Shown piece after piece: positions 33,301 to 38,924 of a stretch of DNA of 64,000 nucleotides (position 1 is the first letter of the stretch; each line of letters starts with the position of its first letter). The notes below the pieces were generated by a model. It had not been told where the DNA came from. It ran no database searches and saw only the letters and a program-made list of their open reading frames with translations. The position numbers and the translations under genes were made by a program. The stretch is taken from assembly GCA_902801625.1 (NCBI GenBank), contig CADCJI010000011.1, positions 62,001 through 126,000 on the forward strand. The letters are read 5' to 3'. The stretch is from an uncultured Bacteroidia bacterium (GTDB taxonomy: Bacteria > Bacteroidota > Bacteroidia > Bacteroidales > F082).

Positions 33301-34825
33301 CGTTGAAGTCGAGGCCTAACACCTTGTCATCAACAGTGATTGCTCCCTTGAATCGGTTTTCCTTCAAATCGCCGTTGAGCACAATCTCATCGATGCGATG
33401 CCCCAACAGTTCAGCTTGATAAGCCTTTCCCTTCATTGTCAAGTCAACATAGCCTTTTGCAGGAACCCTTGCAACAAAATCAGCATTTAAATCGAGACTG
33501 CCAACATATTTCTGCGCATTAGCAATCAAGCCGGCATCCACATTTTCGGCATCTATGTAACCAGTGAACACGTTATCGCCATTTTCCTTCTTCTGGCGCG
33601 ACACGTCGAGGTCGACATTGCCAATGCCCGACACGAGATGAACTTCAGAATTAAAATTGTTGTAGGATCCCTTGTATTGCAACGAGGCTCTACCCGTCTT
33701 CAGCGGGCGCAAAGATTCGGGCAATGGAATTGTCTTGGTGGAAGTCGGAATATAGAAATTCGCCAAATCGTCATACGTAAACTGCAGCCGCTTGATGTTC
33801 ATCTCATGTTCCCCATCAAAGAAGTCCAAAGGATGCATACTCAGACTGCCCTCAATGAGTGTAGACTTGCCAAATTCCGCCTTAAAATCATCAACGCTGA
33901 AATACTCAATGGGTCCCGTAAAACGACCCTGAAAACGAAGGTTATCAGGCATCTTGTACATGACTTCAGAGAACACGCCGACATCGGACAACAAGATTTG
34001 AGTAGGACGTATCGTCGCGTCGAAAACGACCGAATCAACGAAGCTATTGATATCGGCAAAGTCGTTGTATAGCATGTGCACATCCGCATCAATGCGGGTA
34101 TTGTTCAGTTCAGACTTTAACCTGTCAAGATAAATACCCTTTGAGCAGACAACGGCATCGACCTCAAAACTCTTTATCTCCAATCCACTGATTTCCTTTC
34201 CATTGAGCGCATTAATACGAGCACTGATGGAGTCGCCCAAAATAGAGAGATCCCGAGCCCTAAGATTGATGTCATCAACGGCAATATGAGAATAATCCAT
34301 CAAATGACGCTCTGTCTTATCCGGATGGTCCCTGTTTTGGTTCCAATACACAAAATCCAAATTGGTCACCACAATTTTGTCGACAAAGATGCGAGCAGGT
34401 CCTTTGTCGGGTTCGACAGTGTCAGTTTTGAAAGCATCAACAAGAAAAGCGAAATTGAACTTCTCCTCGCCTTCATATTTAATCAGATTGGCTTTCGTGT
34501 CGCGCAAACTCACGGTCTCAAGATGGATATCTCCGTTCAGCAAATCGCCAAGATCTAATTTCGCCCGCAATGATCTAATATTAGCCAAATCATTATCGCT
34601 CAAGTCCTTGACGATGACATCATCCAAATAGACAGAAAAATCAGGAGTAATCAACAAGCGGCCCACCTTGATGTCGCCACCAGTTTTTTCCGACAGGTAT
34701 CCACTAGCAAATCGAGCGGCAAACTTCTGGAAAACAGGGTCTTGGATGGCAATAAAAAGGCTTGCTATGATGCCCAACAGCACCATAATCACAACCAAAA
34801 TGCTATGGATAATCTTTTTTTTAAT
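30338..34825 (-). CDS. tamB: TamB/DUF490 translocation and assembly module protein
   Basis: The protein is about 1,495 residues, with an N-terminal membrane anchor (IIHSILVVIMVLLGIIASLF). A very long beta-rich region with AsmA/TamB-type repeats follows (INGSLQQPDIKGKI, VKLGTSTTEALSMYGKYTI, SGRFLLTLMGIVSRNFTLKK). The typical DUF490 C-terminus is present (QALSLLVFGKFAYAGGSAGA; beta strands to the end). TamB-like proteins span the periplasm and are thought to move lipids to, or help assemble, the outer membrane. No ATG lies at the expected place. ATT at 34825, seven bases after a GGAGGG Shine-Dalgarno match, is my best start; the only upstream in-frame ATG (34921) lies inside tsaD on the opposite strand. 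It precedes the helicase gene with a one-base overlap in its longer form. Confidence 0.88.
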   Translation of the reverse strand: MKKKIIHSILVVIMVLLGIIASLFIAIQDPVFQKFAARFASGYLSEKTGGDIKVGRLLITPDFSVYLDDVIVKDLSDNDLANIRSLRAKLDLGDLLNGDIHLETVSLRDTKANLIKYEGEEKFNFAFLVDAFKTDTVEPDKGPARIFVDKIVVTNLDFVYWNQNRDHPDKTERHLMDYSHIAVDDINLRARDLSILGDSISARINALNGKEISGLEIKSFEVDAVVCSKGIYLDRLKSELNNTRIDADVHMLYNDFADINSFVDSVVFDATIRPTQILLSDVGVFSEVMYKMPDNLRFQGRFTGPIEYFSVDDFKAEFGKSTLIEGSLSMHPLDFFDGEHEMNIKRLQFTYDDLANFYIPTSTKTIPLPESLRPLKTGRASLQYKGSYNNFNSEVHLVSGIGNVDLDVSRQKKENGDNVFTGYIDAENVDAGLIANAQKYVGSLDLNADFVARVPAKGYVDLTMKGKAYQAELLGHRIDEIVLNGDLKENRFKGAITVDDKVLGLDFNGLVDFNNKKYPVADFEAVVDHADLTALELMKDDSVSEISTSIVANLRGFNLDDLEGKLHLDNTVYRDGRGSYSMDSFDASIVNDNLMQRKIKVTCDFFNFEMAGQMNFASLIPVFNEFGDSFVHFPLFQKNRDEFKKYSLTHDVDQDFVVSLLLKDTQTLSRLFMPDLKIAKNTSVNGTFTSRSRQLNLTARSKCVEFGKLAINNVELKNFNGLETFYGALSIGSVYWTNITATDTTSIGLDNLSVFTKMDNDTIATRVRWDDNDTLDRNKALIETTFHPHLNGGIFNIGKAEIIINDSLWTVSPSNFIDITEGKVNISNVMFSHNRQSLRLDGFAPMNEGDTISVQLRDFDLSNFDVLTMGMGINADGFVTGDALVSSLKDAPMVLADLRIDQLGLNGDLIGDTEIESSWDNEDKSVDLEANIYNDDRRMLYAFGSYYTARDENNLDFTAVLDSLRLSALNPVLDKFVSRVQGYGNGMIDINGSLQQPDIKGKISIIGGGCKINYLNTFYTFSPSILVDNESITLENMVLVDTLGNKARVEGQIRHDRFKDFYLDLKLHPRDFLSLATTSKDNDTFYGAVVANGLITIKGPLNDIFLGIKARTQDGTALTIPLNTAATVKDNDFIIFVSPVTDTIEEMPEEETAQKKQNFAIDLDIDATDVAKLKIMLPGNIGTIEAQGDGNVKLGTSTTEALSMYGKYTITSGRFLLTLMGIVSRNFTLKKGGSISWTGKPTDGRINATGVYSVKASLADLMQVDSTSSASTNVNVECLIHLKDALLNPTISFGLRLPNASEDVIQTVFSVVDTTNQTVMANQALSLLVFGKFAYAGGSAGAYQTVSLTNLFMSNYQFDISQNMNIGLSYHYGADTYDEYQFALRTELFENRLTIETSVGVMSSNNPNAGSASNIVGEFDLYYKLSKDGRLQAHFYNHSNYNTNFNSFAIDKRAPYTQGLGLTYSRSFPTFRDLFRKKTKQTNQPLIIRHKNQEN

Positions 34826-34851
34826 ACTTTTGACCCTCCAAATTGAGACCC

Positions 34852-35874
34852 ATGAACGAATACATTTTAGGCATCGAATCTTCGTGCGACGACACCTCTG
34901 CCGCAGTGCTTCAAGGCACACGTGTGCTCTCCAATGTCATTGCCAGTCAGAAGGTTCACGAGCAATACGGCGGGGTGGTTCCCGAACTCGCTTCGCGTGC
35001 CCACCAACAGAATATCATCCCCGTCATCGACACAGCCTTGAAGACTGCAAAAATAGAAAAAAATCAGTTATCCGCCATCGCTTTTACACGTGGCCCAGGT
35101 CTGTTAGGCTCATTGCTCGTAGGAACCTCGTTTGCCAAGGCTTTCGCACAGACCTTGGACATCCCCATGGTTGAAATCGATCACATGAACGCGCACATTT
35201 TGGTACATTTCGCTACCGATGAAACGCACACCGAGGTGCCTGATTTCCCGTTCCTTTGTCTCACCGTCTCCGGCGGACACACCCAAATCGTGGTCGTGAA
35301 AGACTATTTCGACATGGAAGTCATCGGCAAGACCATCGACGACGCTGCTGGTGAAGCCTTCGACAAGACCGCCAAGATCCTCGGTCTGCCCTACCCTGGT
35401 GGTCCCGTCATCGACAAGTTGGCCAAAATCGGCAATCCTGACGCCTTCACTTTCGCCAAGCCACAGATTCCCGATTTGGACTACAGTTTCAGCGGACTGA
35501 AGACCAGTATTTTATACACCGTTCGCGACAACCTTAAAATCAATCCTAACTTCATCGAAGAGAACAAGGCCGACCTCTGCGCCTCAGTGCAGAAGACCAT
35601 CATCGATATCCTGATGAACAAGTTGGTGAAAGCCAGCAAGCAGACGGGTATCAAGACCGTGGCCATCGCCGGCGGCGTGAGTGCCAACAGCGGTTTACAC
35701 GATGCCATGCTCGCTTTGGGCGAAAAGTACCATTGGAAAGTGTTCATCCCACGCCTCTCCTATTCCACCGACAACGCCGCCATGGTCGCCGTAGCGGGCT
35801 ATTTCAAGTTCCTAAAGGGCGAGTTTGCAAGCCAGGATTTGGTGCCTTATGCAAGACAAAGCCTAAAAGAATAG
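34852..35874 (+). CDS. tsaD: tRNA N6-adenosine threonylcarbamoyltransferase
   Basis: The 340-residue protein begins MNEYILGIESSCDDTSAAVL, the universal TsaD N-terminus. Metal ligands His111 and His115 sit in DHMNAHILVHF, and the nucleotide-binding VSGGHTQIVVVKDY and IAGGVSANSGL motifs are in place. It transfers the threonylcarbamoyl group to A37 of ANN-decoding tRNAs, with TsaB and TsaE, and is essential in most bacteria. The ATG at 34852 is chosen over the TTG at 34843. It is divergent from tamB; only ~26 bp separate the two predicted starts, so each promoter must lie inside the other gene or be very compact. A hairpin terminator follows. Confidence 0.97.
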   Translation: MNEYILGIESSCDDTSAAVLQGTRVLSNVIASQKVHEQYGGVVPELASRAHQQNIIPVIDTALKTAKIEKNQLSAIAFTRGPGLLGSLLVGTSFAKAFAQTLDIPMVEIDHMNAHILVHFATDETHTEVPDFPFLCLTVSGGHTQIVVVKDYFDMEVIGKTIDDAAGEAFDKTAKILGLPYPGGPVIDKLAKIGNPDAFTFAKPQIPDLDYSFSGLKTSILYTVRDNLKINPNFIEENKADLCASVQKTIIDILMNKLVKASKQTGIKTVAIAGGVSANSGLHDAMLALGEKYHWKVFIPRLSYSTDNAAMVAVAGYFKFLKGEFASQDLVPYARQSLKE

Positions 35875-35880
35875 TCATAA

Positions 35881-35910
35881 AAACGGCCACCTTGTGTAAG
35901 ATGGCCGTTT
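35881..35910. terminator. Bidirectional hairpin terminator after tsaD
   Basis: AAACGGCCA pairs with TGGCCGTTT around CCTTGTGTAAGA, which itself can pair CTT/AAG. On the minus strand the stem is followed by TTTTTATG, so it could stop transcription from both sides. Confidence 0.75.
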
Positions 35911-35931
35911 ATTTATGGATAATTACCCTAT

Positions 35932-36177
35932 TTATTCCGTCACTTTGAACCTTATGCTGAAATGGGCATCAGGTTCTTGTCCTGTGGCTTGGAAGCCGTA
36001 GGTGGATTGCTTTAGCAAGTCCACTGACAAGCCGGTGACGTGGTCAACCAGTTGCAGGTATTCGAATTCCGTCTCATTTCTGACGACGGACAGGGTGAAG
36101 TCGCCCACCTGTTTGCAGCTGAAACAAAGCTCCAATGTCTCACAGGCCTTCTCCATGGGTGAGAAACAAAACTTGGA
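35932..36177 (-). pseudogene. C-terminal fragment of a surface/T9SS-type protein
   Basis: About 80 codons are open from just after an in-frame stop (TAA at 36180-36178) to the stop at 35932. The stretch EYLQLVDHVTGLSVDLLKQS matches the C-terminal pattern Y-L-x-L-x-D-x-x-T-G-x-x-V-D-L-L-x-x-x-x-Y-x-F of long exported Bacteroidota proteins, which normally sits at the end of proteins hundreds of residues long. The same pattern appears in the giant protein here (YLIDNLTGARYDMLANDS). No signal peptide or upstream domain is left, so this looks like a decayed gene end. An ATG at 36156 would give 74 residues but is probably not a true start. Confidence 0.55.
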
Positions 36178-36247
36178 TTATGCAAGTAATTTGGAATGAA
36201 ATCTTTAGGATTTTGATAAGAACAATGGCTATATAGAAGGATTTTGT

Positions 36248-36255
36248 TATTTTTG
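36248..36255 (+). promoter_or_regulatory. Bacteroidota -7 element of the first YoeB-type toxin-antitoxin operon
   Basis: TATTTTTG followed by CAGTCAAAAT lies 22 bp before the antitoxin ATG. It shares its extended downstream sequence with the sites at 9857 and 58070. Confidence 0.6.
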
Positions 36256-36277
36256 CAGTCAAAATAAAACAGATAAG

Positions 36278-36532
36278 ATGATGACAGTGGTACAAATAAA
36301 TGCGGAATTATTTCGCACAATGAGCAAAATTGCCGACGATGAAGGACTGATGATGAAACTCTTGAAATACGCCAAAAAATTGGCCGCCACCAAAGAAGAT
36401 GAGAGTCTGGTGTCGAAAGAAGAATTCATGGCCAGCCTTGACCGTGGGGAGGAGGAGTACAAGCAGGGACAATGCGTCCGCTTGTTACCAAACGAGTCGG
36501 TATCAGAGATGCTTAGGAGGAGCGGATACTGA
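36278..36532 (+). CDS. Antitoxin of a YoeB-type toxin-antitoxin pair
   Basis: The 84-residue acidic/basic helical protein has the segment KYAKKLAATKEDESLVSKEE, then FMASLDRGEEEYKQGQ. It aligns with the antitoxin at 54742 (KYLRKLVKEKEDPTLMSKEE), so they belong to one family. Its position directly before a YoeB gene makes the antitoxin role likely: it should bind and neutralise the toxin and repress the operon. Its C-terminus (RLLPNESVSEMLRRSGY) differs from that of the paralogue, as expected if it confers partner specificity. The stop TGA overlaps the toxin ATG (TGATG), giving translational coupling. Confidence 0.85.
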   Translation: MMTVVQINAELFRTMSKIADDEGLMMKLLKYAKKLAATKEDESLVSKEEFMASLDRGEEEYKQGQCVRLLPNESVSEMLRRSGY

Positions 36533-36804
36533 TGTATAACATTGATTTCACCACCGAAGCCCTCGAAGGACTGGCAAGATTGGAAAAAAGTGAGCCTAAA
36601 GTCTATGCCAAGGCAGTGCAGTTTATCGGCGAACTGAAAGAACATCCCAAGACAGGCTTAGGACATCCGGAGCCGCTAAAAGGCAAGCCCAAAGGCCGAT
36701 GGAGCCGCGAGATCACAAAGAAACACCGCCTCGTCTATCGTATTTTTGAAGAAGATGTCCTTGTCCTTGTGCTCAGAAGTTACGGGCATTACGAGGACAA
36801 ATAA
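36532..36804 (+). CDS. Txe/YoeB family mRNA interferase toxin
   Basis: The 90-residue protein has the YoeB hallmark C-terminus: GRWSREITKKHRLVYRIFEE and RSYGHYEDK. The basic catalytic residues of the family (Arg in SREITKKHR, the terminal His-Tyr of GHY) and the conserved GLGHPEPLKG block are present, so it appears active. YoeB toxins bind the ribosome A site and cleave mRNA during translation when the antitoxin is degraded. It overlaps the antitoxin gene by one base. A paralogous toxin lies at 55002. A strong terminator follows at 36901-36942, and an insertion sequence sits immediately beyond it. Confidence 0.93.
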   Translation: MYNIDFTTEALEGLARLEKSEPKVYAKAVQFIGELKEHPKTGLGHPEPLKGKPKGRWSREITKKHRLVYRIFEEDVLVLVLRSYGHYEDK

Positions 36805-36900
36805 GTGCCTCATGTCACTGCGAGACCTCATCTAGCGAAATTGAAGTTATCAACTTTATCATGCAGCAATTTTAGAAAAAAAGTCAAACTTTACACCATA

Positions 36901-36942
36901 AAACAGAAGGGTGTGCCTAATTTGGCACACCCTCCTGTTTTT
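36901..36942 (+). terminator. Rho-independent terminator of the toxin-antitoxin operon, abutted by an IS
   Basis: The stem AAACAG-A-AGGGTGTGCC pairs with GGCACACCCT-C-CTGTTT around the loop TAATTT, and ends in a T-run. The last eight bases, CTGTTTTT (36935-36942), are the left copy of the target duplication of the insertion sequence that begins at 36943. Confidence 0.85.
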
Positions 36943-37016
36943 GGTATAATAGACAAAAATGGTTGGTGAGATATAATGTAAATCACTGACAATAAGACGC
37001 ATAAAAGCGATAAGAA

Positions 37017-37055
37017 GCAGTTAGATGAAAGCGTTTTCATCTAATTGCTTTTTTT
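37017..37055 (+). terminator. Terminator-like hairpin ending at the transposase start codon
   Basis: GCAGTTAGATGAAA (37017-37030) pairs with TTTTCATCTAATTGC (37034-37048), apart from one G-T mismatch, around GCG, and is followed by seven T. The ATG at 37056 comes directly after the T-run, with no Shine-Dalgarno sequence between. It would end transcripts entering from outside before they reach the transposase. Confidence 0.8.
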
Positions 37056-38054
37056 ATGCCAAAAACTAGAAGAGAAAGATGCCCCCAATGCGGCTTTTTG
37101 GATGTCGTCAAATGGGGCAAACGTGACGGACACCAGAGGTACAAGTGCAAGAACTGCGGTAGCCTTTTCACCTTCCGTCGGAAAGACATCGCCAAAAGCA
37201 ACCGCTTCGTGTGGTTCGAGTGGTGGATACTAGGCAAGCAGACGCTAGAGCAGATATCCATGCTGAGCGGATACAGCACGAGGCAGCTGTCTCGATGGTT
37301 CGACCAGTACCTTGACGGCTGTCCCGTCTGGAGGGTCAAGTTTCATGAGAAGGTCAACCTGCTGATTGACGGCACATGGTTCCCGAACAAGCTGTGCCTT
37401 GTGCTCTACCGCAACGAGACGGTCAAGTCCACGCTGTTCTACAGGCTGACCGATGATGAATGGGAGGACGAGATGGCAGAAGACCTGAGGAACATACAAA
37501 GTCTCGGCATCGAGATAGAGAGCGTCACCTCCGACGGTGGAGCCAACATCATCAAGGCGGTGTGCAAGGCTTGCCCGAATGCCATAAGGCAACGATGCCT
37601 TGCACACATCCAGCGCGAATGCCTTACATGGCTGACCAGGCATCCGAAGAGCGAGGCTGGGAAATCGCTCAGGCGGATTGTTACGCTAATCTGCAAGATA
37701 CAGACACGCAACGACATGCTCTATTGGAAGCAGATGCTCAGCGAATGGCACAGCCGACACGTCGGCTACCTCAACGACAAGACCATCAGCGAAGCGTCCC
37801 ATGCGGAATGGTTCACACACAAGATGGTCAGGAAGGCCTATGTGCACATCCGAAGGGCTTTGCCCGACATGTTCCGGTTCCTCGACAACCCACGCATCCC
37901 AAAGACCACCAACGCGCTCGAGTCCTACTTCGGGCACCTCAAGGAGAACATATCGCTTCATCGGGGACTGTCGCAGAAACACTATCGCAACTATGTCAGG
38001 TGGTACATATACTTCAGGGAAAGGGACAACAAAGCCAAGCGGAGCAAGCCTTGA
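37056..38054 (+). CDS. DDE transposase with N-terminal zinc ribbon (IS256/mutator-like)
   Basis: The 332-residue protein has an N-terminal zinc ribbon (CPQCG at residue 9, CKNCG at 31) followed by HQRYKCKNCGSLFTFRRK, and a helix-turn-helix-like segment (TLEQISMLSGYSTRQLSRWF). The catalytic domain has candidate acidic residues Asp105 (LLIDGTWF), Asp160 (VTSDGGANII) and Glu289 (TTNALESYFGHLK), with the C-x2-H signature of the IS256/MuDR group at CLAH (181-184). All are intact and the frame is unbroken. The zinc ribbon recalls IS1249-type members. It catalyses cut-and-paste or copy-out movement of the element. ATG 37056 is the first start in frame; its upstream hairpin probably limits expression. 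Confidence 0.88.
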   Translation: MPKTRRERCPQCGFLDVVKWGKRDGHQRYKCKNCGSLFTFRRKDIAKSNRFVWFEWWILGKQTLEQISMLSGYSTRQLSRWFDQYLDGCPVWRVKFHEKVNLLIDGTWFPNKLCLVLYRNETVKSTLFYRLTDDEWEDEMAEDLRNIQSLGIEIESVTSDGGANIIKAVCKACPNAIRQRCLAHIQRECLTWLTRHPKSEAGKSLRRIVTLICKIQTRNDMLYWKQMLSEWHSRHVGYLNDKTISEASHAEWFTHKMVRKAYVHIRRALPDMFRFLDNPRIPKTTNALESYFGHLKENISLHRGLSQKHYRNYVRWYIYFRERDNKAKRSKP

Positions 38055-38103
38055 CAACCGAACGGATGACGCTGGGGTTTTTTAAGGCATAGAAGGTAAT
38101 CCT

Positions 38104-38152
38104 GCATATCAAGAAAGGTTGGGGCGGCCTTGACAACCGCCCCTTGATATGC
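38104..38152. terminator. Hairpin after the transposase gene, inside the IS
   Basis: Outer arms GCATATCAAG and CTTGATATGC enclose an inner GGGGCGG / CCGCCCC stem, 49 bp after the transposase stop. The stem is strong but has no T-run, so it may stabilise the mRNA 3' end or block entry from the right side. Confidence 0.65.
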
Positions 38153-38319
38153 TATCATACCTTGCGAGCCTATCCCTTGGAAGGTTGCTCCCCAGCAGAG
38201 CCTTCCTCCGTTTCAGATCGCACTGCAAAGATATGCTTTTTGACTTATCTCAGCCTATCTTATTTTGCCGCTTCTTGACCTCCGTCACCAACCATTTTTG
38301 GCAACATTACCCTGTTTTT

Positions 38320-38567
38320 TCGCGCGCTTGTCAAGAACTGACGAGCGGTCGGAATCATTTCATTTGTCTGACGTACACCACCCGCCAGAAGGATGCCAAG
38401 TCTTTAATTCGTGCCAAAAAAACCGTCAATGATGATTTATCTTGGCATTTAGTCGGCTAAAACATATCGGTAGTCCTCCAGGTAAACCGACACTTTAGCA
38501 TCCTTCTGACCGATGCGAAGTATTCGCAAGAAGGTCAAAGACCCTTTAATCACTTTTTCCTATCAGC
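38320..38567. other. Intergenic region right of the IS, no gene seen
   Basis: No coding frame of note is present. Inverted 11-mers CAGAAGGATGC (38386-38396) and GCATCCTTCTG (38498-38508) are 101 bp apart. A small hairpin, TGACC-GAT-GCGAA-GTA-TTCGC-AAGAA-GGTCA, lies at 38506-38535 and would follow the end of the minus-strand operon that contains the giant surface-protein gene. Confidence 0.5.
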
Positions 38568-38900
38568 TCAATCCTCCTTTGAATCTTCTGATTTTTCCTT
38601 CTTACTTTTTTTCCTCAACAAGTACGCGCCACCTAAGCCTGCCAACAATAGCCAGCCTTCGCCCAAGGGGGCATACAAATACTCGTCAAGACTCGTACCC
38701 TGATACGGAACCGGAATAAAACTCTCCGACTCTTTCAACCTAATGTTCGCTCCGTTATCATCTTCCATAAGGAACACTTGAGCGCGCATCGAACCCGACC
38801 AAAGCGTCAACACAGACAATAATACAAAAGAAGCTGTCCTGATACCGCCAAAGGCACGTTTCCCGTTGTTTCTCGATAAGTTTTTCATATTATTATTCAT
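38568..38900 (-). CDS. Small exported protein with C-terminal membrane tail, partner of the giant protein
   Basis: The 110-residue protein has an N-terminal signal (ASFVLLSVLTLWSGSMRAQ), a short extracytoplasmic part (FLMEDDNGANIRLKESESF), then PLGEG, one hydrophobic segment (WLLLAGLGGAYLL) and a basic/charged tail (RKKSKKEKSEDSKED). It begins 24 bp after the stop of the giant gene on the same strand, so they are almost certainly co-transcribed. The motif-TM-basic tail arrangement recalls C-terminal sorting signals such as PEP-CTERM, but the exact motif is different. The start is the ATG at 38900 or the one at 38888. I do not recognise a named family; a role in anchoring or export of the giant protein is inferred from context only. 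Confidence 0.7.
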   Translation of the reverse strand: MNNNMKNLSRNNGKRAFGGIRTASFVLLSVLTLWSGSMRAQVFLMEDDNGANIRLKESESFIPVPYQGTSLDEYLYAPLGEGWLLLAGLGGAYLLRKKSKKEKSEDSKED

Positions 38901-38924
38901 TCCTTTCTATATTCTATGACATGA

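Larger units (their letters stand above)
36943..38311 (+). mobile_element. Intact IS256-like insertion sequence, 1,369 bp
   Basis: Terminal inverted repeats of 27 bp lie at 36943-36969 and 38285-38311. They match at 22 of 27 positions, including the fully conserved inner CAAAAATGGTTGGTGA. The outermost bases are GGTA on both ends. An exact 8-bp direct repeat CTGTTTTT flanks the element at 36935-36942 and 38312-38319. A single intact transposase fills most of the element. Length, repeat size and 8-bp duplication agree with the IS256 group, as does the transposase CX2H motif. The intact repeats and the perfect duplication suggest recent insertion and possible activity. Family assignment needs comparison with IS reference sequences. 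Confidence 0.88.

Noticed and set aside
34843..34851. TTG start for TsaD
   Set aside because: The ATG at 34852 gives the conserved MNEYILGIESSCDD N-terminus.
34823..34921. ATG at 34921 as TamB start
   Set aside because: It would add 32 basic residues, lie inside the tsaD coding region on the other strand and not resemble any TamB N-terminus.
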